This document shows, one piece after another, positions 8,401 through 16,376 of a DNA stretch of 64,000 nt. The stretch's first letter is position 1, and each line of letters begins with the position of its first letter. The stretch comes from CAZCSK01 sp964501265 (GTDB taxonomy: Bacteria; Actinomycetota; CADDZG01; JAHWKV01), in assembly GCA_964501265.1 (NCBI GenBank), contig CAZCSK010000001.1:1-64000 (forward strand). Reading direction: 5' to 3'. A program made the position numbers and the translations under genes. The notes beneath the pieces were generated by a model. The model saw only the letters and a list, made by a program, of their open reading frames with translations, had not been told where the DNA came from and did no database searches.

Positions 8401-8456
8401 GCGCCCCCCTTTGAGGGCCCCTTGGGGGGCTTTGGGGGCAATCAGCGCCCCCTGGG
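8401..8456. repeat. GC-rich inverted repeats between TetR and ligase genes
   Basis: Alternating C and G runs can fold into hairpins. The clearest is GGGGGC at 8434-8439 pairing with GCCCCC at 8447-8452, and GCCCC/GGGGC pairs occur at about 8418-8430. There is no T-run. The segment may terminate the desaturase-TetR transcript or lie in the 5' leader of the next gene. The rest of 8337-8479 shows nothing else convincing. Confidence 0.4.
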
Positions 8457-8479
8457 GACCAATCGGTAAACTGCACTCC

Positions 8480-10576
8480 ATGAGAGTCTGGGTTTTGCAG
8501 CGGTTCCAGACTTATGGGCGCATTTGCCTCACCGCCGGTGTACTGCTCGCTCCTGTGGTCTGGTGGCGTCAGACGCAGGACGTTTTCAACTTGCTCAAGT
8601 TCACCGCCTTGTGGATCACCGGGGTCGCCGCGATCGTTTTCTATGTTTCATGGAGCGCCGAGCGCAAAGTGTGGCTCCCGCGTTTCAACATGCTGATTCC
8701 AACAATTGCGTTTATCGGAGCCTGCCTCGTTGCCACGATATTCTCAAGAAATCCGGCACTGTCGCTGATCGGTCTTTATCACCGCTACGGGGGCCTCCTG
8801 CCGTTTGCTCTCTACGCCACAATCATGGTTGTGATCGTAGGGCTGTTCTGGGAAAAGCCGGGGCAACTCAAAGACATCGCCCGCGCCTCGGCGGCCGCCT
8901 CGATCCTCCTCACCTTTTACGTGTTGATCCAAGCCGCCGGACTGGACTGGATTCCCTGGCGCGACTCGAGCGGCCTGCCACCCTCCTTCCCGGTCGGGAC
9001 TATGGGCAACTCGAACTTTGCCGGCGGGTATCTCGGGATCGCTGTCCCGTTCCTTGTGTTCGTTGCTGCGACTGCCAAGAAGGACTTCGTCAAGACGATT
9101 CTGTTTGCCATCGTAGGGCTCGACCTGCTGGCATTGTGGTTCACGCAAACTCGCGGTGGAATGATCGCCGCCGGCGCGGGGCTCACAACTGTGGTGTTCG
9201 CTTACAGAGACCGGCTTCCTCGGTGGTTGAAAGTCGGAACCGTAGTCTTCGCGGCCGCGGCTGTGGTGGTTGCTGTGCTCACGCTTTGGCACCCCGGGTC
9301 CGACAGGCCCTACGGGCCGCTCGCGCGCATAGAGACCTTGCGAACGAGCACCTTCGACATTCGCACCTACTACTGGAAAGCGGCAATCCGAACTTTCCAG
9401 GATCACCCCATTGCCGGTGACGGATTGGACCTTTATTACTCCAACTACACAAAGTACAGAGTCCCTGAGGACGGAGCGCAACTGGGACTGACTATCACCG
9501 ACAAGCCGCACAACATCTATCTTGAGTACGCTGCGAACGCCGGAGTTCTTGGCATCGGCACTTACATCGCGCTGATCGTACTGGGATTTTGGTACGGATT
9601 TCGCTACAGCAAGCGGCTCGACGATCCGCACAGGTTCTTGCTCGTAGCGTTTCTCGGCGTGTTGATGGGATACCTAGCGCAAGGAGTTTTCTCAATAGAC
9701 GTGCCACCGCTCGCGGTGATGGGATGGATCGGCCTTGGAGGGATCGCAGCCATCGCCGATCCACGCGTCATTGCGGCGCGCGAGGCCGCCCTCGCAGCTG
9801 CCGCCGAGCGTGGTCCGCAAGGCAAGAAGGCACGACGCAACTCAACACGTAATCGAGCGAATCGAAACGCAAGGAAGGGACCCGCGCGCTGGGCTATACA
9901 CATCCCGATGACGGTCGCCGGCGCGGCCCTGGTGGCAATCGGGATGCGACCGCTGCTCGCAGACGTTCATGCCAGGGACGGCATCAACGCGCAGAGGGTA
10001 AAGGGGGCCGAGGCAACAGTCGCGCCCGAATATGACAAGGCGATCAAACTTCACCCGCTCGAGGCCGCCTATAGGTCGCAGGCTGGCGCCTGGGCTGAGA
10101 CCAGAGGGAGCTCGACCAAGGACCTCGCTCAAAAGAGACTCTACTTCGAGCAAGCTCTCGCCTACTATGAAAAGGCCCTCGCTCTACAATCCGACAATGT
10201 TTTTTATTTCATGAACATCGCCAGAGTACACACGGCATGGGCCGAGCAAATTGATGCCAAGAGGTTCCCAGACGCCGACAGATGGTGGCAAAAAGCCGCC
10301 GCTTCCGACCCAACCGACTGGGCAGTGCATGAACGCTACGCCCTGATGCTCAATTCATACGCCAACTCCGCAGGGTCGGCAGAGATCAGGCGAAGGGGTA
10401 TCCGGCAACTCGAGGAAGTGGTTCGCATCAGGCCGGACCAAGTGAACGCATGGATCAACATAGGAAAATCCTACCGGGTCCTCGGCGAGAATGAAAAGGC
10501 GAAGCGTGCGCTTCGAAAGGCGCTCGAGCTGCAGCCGTCCAACGAAGAAGCAAGGGCCCTACTGGCCGCTATTTAG
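8480..10576 (+). CDS. O-antigen ligase/Wzy-like membrane protein with TPR tail
   Basis: This is a 698-residue membrane protein. About eleven hydrophobic helices span residues 10-450, with the GLYHRYGGLLPF, GNSNFAGGYLGI, TQTRGG and GDGLDLYYSNY segments typical of the O-antigen ligase/polymerase (Wzy_C) superfamily. A basic stretch and one further helix follow. The last ~200 residues form tetratricopeptide-like helices ending in AWINIGKSYRVLGENEKAKRALRKALEL. It probably polymerises or ligates surface glycan outside the membrane. I use the ATG at 8480, because the upstream in-frame start at 8411 would translate the GC-rich inverted repeats. It converges on the WecA-like gene with adjacent stops. 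Confidence 0.8.
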   Translation: MRVWVLQRFQTYGRICLTAGVLLAPVVWWRQTQDVFNLLKFTALWITGVAAIVFYVSWSAERKVWLPRFNMLIPTIAFIGACLVATIFSRNPALSLIGLYHRYGGLLPFALYATIMVVIVGLFWEKPGQLKDIARASAAASILLTFYVLIQAAGLDWIPWRDSSGLPPSFPVGTMGNSNFAGGYLGIAVPFLVFVAATAKKDFVKTILFAIVGLDLLALWFTQTRGGMIAAGAGLTTVVFAYRDRLPRWLKVGTVVFAAAAVVVAVLTLWHPGSDRPYGPLARIETLRTSTFDIRTYYWKAAIRTFQDHPIAGDGLDLYYSNYTKYRVPEDGAQLGLTITDKPHNIYLEYAANAGVLGIGTYIALIVLGFWYGFRYSKRLDDPHRFLLVAFLGVLMGYLAQGVFSIDVPPLAVMGWIGLGGIAAIADPRVIAAREAALAAAAERGPQGKKARRNSTRNRANRNARKGPARWAIHIPMTVAGAALVAIGMRPLLADVHARDGINAQRVKGAEATVAPEYDKAIKLHPLEAAYRSQAGAWAETRGSSTKDLAQKRLYFEQALAYYEKALALQSDNVFYFMNIARVHTAWAEQIDAKRFPDADRWWQKAAASDPTDWAVHERYALMLNSYANSAGSAEIRRRGIRQLEEVVRIRPDQVNAWINIGKSYRVLGENEKAKRALRKALELQPSNEEARALLAAI

Positions 10577-11581
10577 TCAGACTCGGATCTTCAAGAGTAG
10601 GTAGGCCGCGAAGGCCCCCGTCGCAACCACCAATCCCATCAACATGTATGCCGTGAGCGGCCCCGAGTAGGCGATTACCACTCCGATCCATCCGGCTCCG
10701 GCGGCACTCAGGTAGATAAGCCCTACCGCCCCGGTTGCCGGTATGCCGAGGTTCACTAAGCGATGGGAAATGTGATCGCGCCCGGGTTGAATCGGCGAGA
10801 GGCCGCGCCTCACTCGTGAAATCGAGACCATTAAAGCGTCGAGGATGGGAATCGAAAGCACCGCAACTGGAACAAAGAATGTTACGCGCGCGATGTTGTC
10901 GAACTTAAGTTCCAGCCCAAGCCCAGCGAGGAGGAACCCGAGAAACAAGCTGCCGGCGTCGCCCATGAAGATCTTGGCCGGCGGACGGTTGTGCCACAGG
11001 AATCCGACCGCGCATCCGGCAAGGGCAGCCGACAAGGCTGCAACAAGGAACTGACCCGACAGTCCCGCCAGCGCAAGAAAGTAGACCGAGGCAATGGCCA
11101 CCACTCCGGAGGTCAAGCCGTCCATGTTGTCGAGGTAGTTGATCGCGTTTGTGATGCCGATGACCCACCCAATGGTTAAGATCAGATCGGCTGGCCAGAA
11201 ATCAAATAGCTGAGCTCGGGAACCCGAAAAGAAAAGAGCTGCGCCCAAACCGAGTTCGACTGGCACTTTGATCCACCCTGGGACCACTTTGAGGTCATCC
11301 CACAGACCCATTGCCGCAAGCACCAATCCACCTCCCAGGATTGCAGCCATTTGACCGTAGGAACCTTCGACACCTTTAGCGACTGCCCCGGCGACGACCG
11401 TTAGTGAGAAGGCGACGACGATCGCCACGCCTCCCAAATAGGGCACGGGTGTGGTGTGAATTTTTCGGGTGTCTGGTTTGTCTACGATTCCAAACCGATT
11501 GGCGACCCTCGCGGCTATTGGAGTTGCGATGAATGTCGAAGCGAGAGCCACTGCAAATGCCGCGACATAAGTCGCGGTCAC
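10577..11581 (-). CDS. WecA/TagO-type undecaprenyl-phosphate sugar-1-phosphate transferase
   Basis: This 334-residue polytopic enzyme transfers HexNAc-1-phosphate from a UDP-sugar to the lipid carrier, the first membrane step of glycan assembly. Family motifs are present: VDKPDTRKIHTTPVPYLGG, MGLWDDLK, the NAINYLDNMDGLTSG aspartate loop, FLWHNRPPAKIFMGDAGSLFLG, and RRGLSPIQPGRDHISHRL for carrier and substrate binding. About ten membrane helices are visible. The start overlaps the stop of the SDR gene at 11578-12540 by four bases, so both are in one minus-strand operon. The exact sugar (GlcNAc or another) is not determined by the sequence. Confidence 0.9.
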   Translation of the reverse strand: MTATYVAAFAVALASTFIATPIAARVANRFGIVDKPDTRKIHTTPVPYLGGVAIVVAFSLTVVAGAVAKGVEGSYGQMAAILGGGLVLAAMGLWDDLKVVPGWIKVPVELGLGAALFFSGSRAQLFDFWPADLILTIGWVIGITNAINYLDNMDGLTSGVVAIASVYFLALAGLSGQFLVAALSAALAGCAVGFLWHNRPPAKIFMGDAGSLFLGFLLAGLGLELKFDNIARVTFFVPVAVLSIPILDALMVSISRVRRGLSPIQPGRDHISHRLVNLGIPATGAVGLIYLSAAGAGWIGVVIAYSGPLTAYMLMGLVVATGAFAAYLLLKIRV

Positions 11582-12540
11582 TTCCGCTGGGCGTCCGCGA
11601 TCATAAACTCGATAATTTCCCTCAAGGTGGTCCGCGGCTCAAAGCCGATCAACTTGGCCGCGCGAGAGATGTCGGGAACTCTCCTCGGCATGTCTTCGAA
11701 TCCCGACTCATAGACATCCGTATAGGGCACGAGTTTCACTTCGGAAGCTGACCCCGTCAGTTCAACAATCAACTGGCCAAGCTGCAAAATCGTGACCTCT
11801 TCGGTTGACCCAATGTTCACCGCCTGGCCCTCCGCTTCGCGGCACTCCATCAGATCAATCAGCGCTGGGATCACATCGCCTACATAACCAAAACATCGCG
11901 TCTGAGTGCCGTCGCCGAAAACGGATAGGGCCTGGCCGGCCAGCGCCTGCTGAATGAGTCGTGGGACCACCATCCCGTATTCAGACGACTGGCGCTCTCC
12001 AACGGTGTTGAAGAGGCGGACGATGACCGCGGGCAACCCTTTGGCCTTCCAGTATGCGTGGGCAAGGATCTCGTCGACGGCCTTGGAGGTTGAATAACTC
12101 CAGCGTCCGATAAGGGGAGATCCGAGCAAACGGTCGCCGTCCTCTTGTAGTGGAATCTGTGTGCTCTTCCCGTAGATCTCCGACGTCGACGTGATCAGCA
12201 CTTTGCGTCCGTGCTTATGGGCCTTTTCAAAAACGATCTCCGACCCGCGGATGTTAGTCACGAGAGACTCAAGCGGCCGCTCGACTATCAGCTTCACTCC
12301 GACGGCGGCGGCAAGATGGAAGACTGAATCGGAGCGCGCTACCAAGTCGTCGACGAGGTCGGCATTGAGGGCCGACCCGAGCACGAACTCGAACTTCGGG
12401 TCCTCGAGGTGGTTGCGAATGTTGTCGTGACGCCCCGTCGAGAGATTGTCGAGGGCGATCACCGAGTCGCCTCGCTTCAATAGGGCATCAACCAAGTGAG
12501 AGCCGATGAAGCCGGCGCCACCGGTAACGAGAGCACGCAC
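11578..12540 (-). CDS. NAD-dependent epimerase/dehydratase (SDR)
   Basis: This is a 320-residue extended SDR with TGGAGFIGSHLVDALL at the N-terminus, HLAAAVGVKLIVERP, TSTSEIYGKS, a YSTSK catalytic motif and RLFNTVGERQSSEYGMVVP. It resembles UDP-glucose 4-epimerase/dTDP-glucose dehydratase-like enzymes, with the substrate unknown. The start is the GTG at 12540, directly before the Rossmann motif. The longer open frame to 12852 runs through the divergent binding-protein gene and is not real. Only 34 bases separate it from that gene at 12575. A 57/60-identical copy of its first 20 codons is stranded at 50821-50880. Confidence 0.88.
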   Translation of the reverse strand: MRALVTGGAGFIGSHLVDALLKRGDSVIALDNLSTGRHDNIRNHLEDPKFEFVLGSALNADLVDDLVARSDSVFHLAAAVGVKLIVERPLESLVTNIRGSEIVFEKAHKHGRKVLITSTSEIYGKSTQIPLQEDGDRLLGSPLIGRWSYSTSKAVDEILAHAYWKAKGLPAVIVRLFNTVGERQSSEYGMVVPRLIQQALAGQALSVFGDGTQTRCFGYVGDVIPALIDLMECREAEGQAVNIGSTEEVTILQLGQLIVELTGSASEVKLVPYTDVYESGFEDMPRRVPDISRAAKLIGFEPRTTLREIIEFMIADAQRK

Positions 12541-12574
12541 AGCGCCAACTATACCGATATACAATCTCGCGACC

Positions 12575-14236
12575 ATGTCTGGACCGAGATCCCGTCGAGG
12601 CAGCATTCTCCGCCGGTACCCGGCTCTCATTCTCATGGTTGCCGCCGCAGCACTGGCCGTTCTTCTTCCAACGGCACTCAATGTTCCGCAATCCGGCCCT
12701 TCAACTCTGGCTGAGTTTGCGCCGGTTCCCGGAGCGGGAGACGGGCGCAGCGATATCTCCGATCTCGGCTCGGCCCAAAGCGGTGGGCTGGGTTTTGGGA
12801 GCGGAAAAGGAGGCCTGGCCGATGAACCGCCCAAATGGCTCGGCGCGCCCAATCAGACTCGGCCACGGCTTAAGCGCTGTGTTGGTAATCCCCCGCGGCA
12901 GACCGAAGATCCTCTATCCCCTCCTTGCGTAGCTTTCTTCGAGGGCGACAATCATGGCACGACCGGTAAGGGAGTGACCCGGGACGAGGTAACCGTCCTG
13001 GCAGAAATGCATTCGTGGACAACCCAGACGGACAGGCAAGTGGGCAAGGTGCTCAATTGCGGCGATCCTTCCGCTAGCAGCGACGAGTATGCCGACTCGC
13101 TGTGCAGGGCGCTCATGCGGTATTTCAACGACCGTTATCAAACCTACGGGCGAACGGTGCGTCTCTACTCGGTGCACGCTGGTCTCAGCACGCAGCAGCT
13201 CGATGACCAGTATCGGCCGTTCGCTCATGTCGCTCTCAACGTTAGTGGTCTTTGGCCGCGCCGAAAAATCATGAGCGTCGGATATGGAGGAGATACCCGG
13301 AAGAATTATCAGGATTCCGCACCTTACATCATCACTTTCCGCGCCGATGTGGAGGATCAGTACGCGCAAACGGCCTCCTATATCTGCCAGAAGCTTGTTG
13401 ATCGCCCGGCGATATATGCCGACGACCCGACACTGTCTGGTCGCAAACGCAAGTTCGGATTCCTCTTCACCGGTACCGACCCCGCACGAAAGAACGGGAT
13501 TCGTACTCAATTGAAGGCGCGCTGCGACCTCGACATCACCGAGGAAAGTTCCGATACCCAGACTCAACAAGGGGTCGCTCAAATGAAACTAGCCAACGTA
13601 ACAACGGTGATAATCGTCGTCGCCAGCGCCGGGCACACGTTTGCAACCAACCATGCCACCGAGATCGGCTATTTCCCCGAGTGGTTCATCCCAGGCGCCC
13701 CCGATACAAACGGGATCGACATAAATTTCCACGCCCGGACCGCCAACCCGGTGCAGTGGTCCAACGCTTTCGGCGTCACCTACGACTACCGCCGGGAGGG
13801 TTTCAGAGACCAGCCTTACTACCGCGCCTATCGGGAAGGCTGTCCGGGTTCTGAATGTTCAGAGCCGACCACCGGTCAGTCGGGAGCGCTGTTCGGCCCC
13901 GCCCTTTACGACGCGTTCAACATGCTCTTTTGGGGCATCCAAGCGGCCGGACCTCGGCTCACGCCCGAGAATATCGCCAAGGGACTCCACGCGATCCCGG
14001 CGCGCCCGAGCCTCGACCCTTATCGCCCCGCCGCCTACTTCGCGCCTGGCAACTACTCGTTCGTGAAAGATGCCATGGCGATCTGGTGGGACCCATCGGG
14101 CGTACCGCCCGGCTCGTCGACCAGAGGGTGTTATCGACTCCCGAACGAGGGCCGACGATTTAGAGCAGGAGAGTGGCCCGCCGGGGACGGCGACGTACAT
14201 GGCCTCGGCCCTTGCCAGGCCGACACTTTTCAATAA
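12575..14236 (+). CDS. Exported ten-cysteine binding-protein-like protein, paralogue 1
   Basis: This 553-residue protein is one of eight paralogues in the window. A basic N-terminus with RRYPAL leads into one membrane helix (about 17-34). Then comes the conserved NVPQSGPSTLAEFAPVPG and a Gly/Ser-rich linker. The body has KGVTRDEV, a YFNDRYQTYGR segment and a YFPEWFIPGA segment, features I associate with type 1 periplasmic (LivJ/HAAT) binding proteins. The C-terminus carries AYFAPGNYSFVKDAMAIWWD and GCYRLPNEGRRFR. All ten family cysteines are present, with pair 7/8 as GCPGSEC. The ATG start at 12575 has TACAAT nine bases upstream and no ribosome site, so it may be leaderless. Ligand unknown; closest in sequence to paralogue 2. 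Confidence 0.8.
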   Translation: MSGPRSRRGSILRRYPALILMVAAAALAVLLPTALNVPQSGPSTLAEFAPVPGAGDGRSDISDLGSAQSGGLGFGSGKGGLADEPPKWLGAPNQTRPRLKRCVGNPPRQTEDPLSPPCVAFFEGDNHGTTGKGVTRDEVTVLAEMHSWTTQTDRQVGKVLNCGDPSASSDEYADSLCRALMRYFNDRYQTYGRTVRLYSVHAGLSTQQLDDQYRPFAHVALNVSGLWPRRKIMSVGYGGDTRKNYQDSAPYIITFRADVEDQYAQTASYICQKLVDRPAIYADDPTLSGRKRKFGFLFTGTDPARKNGIRTQLKARCDLDITEESSDTQTQQGVAQMKLANVTTVIIVVASAGHTFATNHATEIGYFPEWFIPGAPDTNGIDINFHARTANPVQWSNAFGVTYDYRREGFRDQPYYRAYREGCPGSECSEPTTGQSGALFGPALYDAFNMLFWGIQAAGPRLTPENIAKGLHAIPARPSLDPYRPAAYFAPGNYSFVKDAMAIWWDPSGVPPGSSTRGCYRLPNEGRRFRAGEWPAGDGDVHGLGPCQADTFQ

Positions 14237-14242
14237 CTGCCG

Positions 14243-14770
14243 TCAACTCTCTTCGGCTTTTAAGACCTTTTCGGCGAAGCGTTCGAGGAGCGCTCCACAC
14301 TCTTTAATCCTGGTCTCCGCCGAGGTTCGAGACGGTGCCCCAAAGAAGTCCTTCGTCGACAATCTCTCAAGCCATCGTTCCAGGCGATCGAAGCTCTCTT
14401 CCTCTTCCGCCAACTCCGCCAGCGTAAACCGCTTCATTCGGATTTCCTTTTCGACCTCCTCACGATATTTGCGACACTCATCAAGAAGTTCTACGAACTC
14501 TTCCTCGATAACTTTCGTGTAGCCGGACTCAAGTCGTAGAGTTGTCAAACGATCCAATCCTTTTGCCAGAAGCAGGCTCGCCTCTCCGCCGATCCCCTCG
14601 ACCATCGCGGCTAGTTTGACTAAAGAGCGGCGGTTGCCCTTCGTGTCGGGCAGAGCACAAATCGACGGCTGAAGAGCCAGGGCCCCGATGCGCCGAATGT
14701 CTCTCCAAACTGCCACCCTGTGGCGGGTGGGAGTGCTCGGAACCTTGTAGACGAGGAGCAGCCATTTCAT
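14243..14770 (-). CDS. ChrB N-terminal-domain protein
   Basis: This 175-residue protein has the N-terminal pattern MKWLLLVYKVPSTPTRHRVA, VWRDIRRIGALALQPSICALP of the ChrB N-terminal domain, known from chromate-resistance regulators. The second half is charged and probably helical (EEEFVELLDECRKYREEVEKE). The C-terminal catalytic-like domain of full ChrB is absent. It is divergent from an MFS transporter across 66 bases that contain a perfect palindrome, suggesting joint regulation. A role in sensing an oxyanion or metal is inferred from the family only. Its stop lies six bases from the end of paralogue 1. Confidence 0.75.
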   Translation of the reverse strand: MKWLLLVYKVPSTPTRHRVAVWRDIRRIGALALQPSICALPDTKGNRRSLVKLAAMVEGIGGEASLLLAKGLDRLTTLRLESGYTKVIEEEFVELLDECRKYREEVEKEIRMKRFTLAELAEEEESFDRLERWLERLSTKDFFGAPSRTSAETRIKECGALLERFAEKVLKAEES

Positions 14771-14792
14771 TACATCGGATAGTAACAGCAGT

Positions 14793-14808
14793 TACATCAC
14801 CTGATGTA
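14793..14808. promoter_or_regulatory. Palindrome in ChrB_N/MFS divergent promoter
   Basis: TACATCA-CC-TGATGTA is a perfect inverted repeat with 7-bp arms. A further TTACATC half-site lies about 20 bases upstream near 14770. It overlaps a TATAGT -10-like box (14807-14812) in front of the MFS gene, so a repressor bound here would block transcription. The binding protein is unknown; the ChrB_N protein is a candidate because of its position. Confidence 0.55.
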
Positions 14809-14836
14809 TAGTTTCGGCCGAACCTAGGAGGTTTTT

Positions 14837-16045
14837 GTGGAAGAAAGAAATGAGGCGCTCGAGACTGGACCTGCCAGGGTCGGTCGCCTTCCCAGAAATG
14901 TCATCGTCCTATCTTGGGTCAGCTTGATGCAGGATGCTGCATCGGAAATGCTCTACCCGATACTGCCCATATTTGTCACAGTTGTTCTGGGGGCATCGCC
15001 CGCCGTGCTCGGAATCATCGAAGGGATCGCCGAGGGAACCGCATCCGTCTTGAAGGCAGTTTCGGGAAAGATCTCCGACAAGCGTCGCAAGCGCCCGATG
15101 ATCGCATGGGGATACGGTCTGTCGGCGGTCGCCAAACCTATCATCGGACTCGCCGGCGGATGGCCGCTGGTTCTCTTTGCACGTTTTACCGACCGCGTCG
15201 GCAAAGGAATACGCACTTCCCCGCGCGACGCACTCATCGCCGGCGACACTACTCCAGAGAATCGCGGGGCGGCATTTGGATTTCATCGCGCCATGGACTC
15301 GGCTGGGGCCGTAGTGGGTCCTTTGCTGGGTCTTGGCCTTTATCAATTGATGGGTCATCGGCTGAGGCCGCTCTTCTTTGTGGCTTTCATTCCTGCTGCC
15401 TTGAGCGTGCTGCTAATTGGATTCGTAAAGGAACGGCCCCTCGTAAAACCTTCGACGGAATCGGCGAAAGAATCCGGCCCCCTTCCGAAGCGGTATTGGC
15501 GCGCAGTTGCTTTCATCGCGCTCTTCGGCCTCATCAACTTTTCCGACACGTTCATCTTGCTTCGGGCCAAGCAACTCGGTCTCGGATTTACTCAGGTGAT
15601 TCTCGCCTATGTCCTGTACAACATCGCGTACGCATCGCTTAGTTATCCGGCCGGCAAGCTATCGGATCGAATCCCCCGCCGCTATGTCTTCGCAACGGGG
15701 CTTGTGATCTTCGGCATTTGCTACGGCGGGATGGGTTTGGCCACGACCGCGACGGCCGTTTGGTTGCTTCTACCCCTCTACGGCGCATACACCGCGCTGA
15801 CTGACGGGGTCGGCAAAGCCTGGATATCGAGTCTTTTGCCAAAAAACATAATGGGAACTGGGATGGGATATTTCCATGCAATCTCCGGGGGGTCGGTTCT
15901 GATCGCGAGCGTTTGGGCGGGATTTGCCTGGGACGAAAACGGGCGCATGCCGTTGATCATCTCCGGAGCCATCGCGTTGATACTTGGCGCAATTTTGTTT
16001 CTGGGAGGACGAAGCCTGGAGGGAACGCCGGCCAAAGTCAGTTAA
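14837..16045 (+). CDS. Major facilitator superfamily transporter
   Basis: This 402-residue membrane protein has about twelve helices, a conserved loop SGKISDKRRKRPMIAWGY after helix 2 and the segment DRVGKGIRTSPRDALIAGD, which is typical of a subgroup often found beside ChrB_N genes. The GTG start at 14837 is preceded by a perfect AGGAGG. It is divergent from the ChrB_N gene across the palindrome at 14793-14808. It is probably an exporter of a toxic ion or small molecule; the substrate cannot be stated from sequence. Confidence 0.85.
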   Translation: MEERNEALETGPARVGRLPRNVIVLSWVSLMQDAASEMLYPILPIFVTVVLGASPAVLGIIEGIAEGTASVLKAVSGKISDKRRKRPMIAWGYGLSAVAKPIIGLAGGWPLVLFARFTDRVGKGIRTSPRDALIAGDTTPENRGAAFGFHRAMDSAGAVVGPLLGLGLYQLMGHRLRPLFFVAFIPAALSVLLIGFVKERPLVKPSTESAKESGPLPKRYWRAVAFIALFGLINFSDTFILLRAKQLGLGFTQVILAYVLYNIAYASLSYPAGKLSDRIPRRYVFATGLVIFGICYGGMGLATTATAVWLLLPLYGAYTALTDGVGKAWISSLLPKNIMGTGMGYFHAISGGSVLIASVWAGFAWDENGRMPLIISGAIALILGAILFLGGRSLEGTPAKVS

Positions 16046-16103
16046 GTCTATCCAATGGAAGGCCGCTTTGCCCACGTTGCGATTTCATAGTCACGACGCT
16101 TAT

Positions 16104-16136
16104 GCGTTCACCCCCACTGGAGTGGGGGGGGAACGC
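16104..16136. terminator. Long hairpin after MFS gene
   Basis: GCGTTCACCCCCACT pairs across a two-base loop with AGTGGGGGG(GG)AACGC, giving a stem of about 15 bp with a one- or two-base bulge. It lies 59 bases after the MFS stop. No T-run follows, so it is a terminator candidate of the L-shaped type common in actinobacteria. The rest of 16137-16360 has no gene or recognisable element that I can support. Confidence 0.5.
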
Positions 16137-16360
16137 AGAAACCTAGCCAGATCTCTCGGTTTGAAGCCACCGAAGAGCCGGTCTCGGCATCAAGCAGAGC
16201 TGCCAGTGCCGTCACGAGCCGTCCGTGGGTTCCAGACTGAGCGCGCGCGAATCTCCGGTTCGTTGTCAGCACGCACACACGTCGCTTGACTCGGCCGCCA
16301 ACTAGCGGCTGTTGACAAGACTGGACGACAGCGAAGACTGCAAGAGGGTCGTCGGGCCAA

Positions 16361-16366
16361 TATAAT
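16361..16366 (+). promoter_or_regulatory. -10 box of paralogue 2
   Basis: A perfect TATAAT ends ten bases before the ATG of paralogue 2, and no Shine-Dalgarno sequence is present, consistent with a leaderless or nearly leaderless transcript. A TTGACA at 16312-16317 is 43 bases further upstream, too far to be its -35 partner. Confidence 0.5.
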
Positions 16367-16376
16367 CGGCCTTTCT

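Noticed and set aside
12540..12852. Longer N-terminus of the SDR gene (start at 12852)
   Set aside because: The extra 104 codons run antisense through the start of paralogue 1. The Rossmann motif begins directly after GTG 12540.
16312..16317. TTGACA as -35 for paralogue 2
   Set aside because: It is 43 bases from the TATAAT at 16361, far beyond any functional spacer, and no other -10 is found at 16-19 bases.
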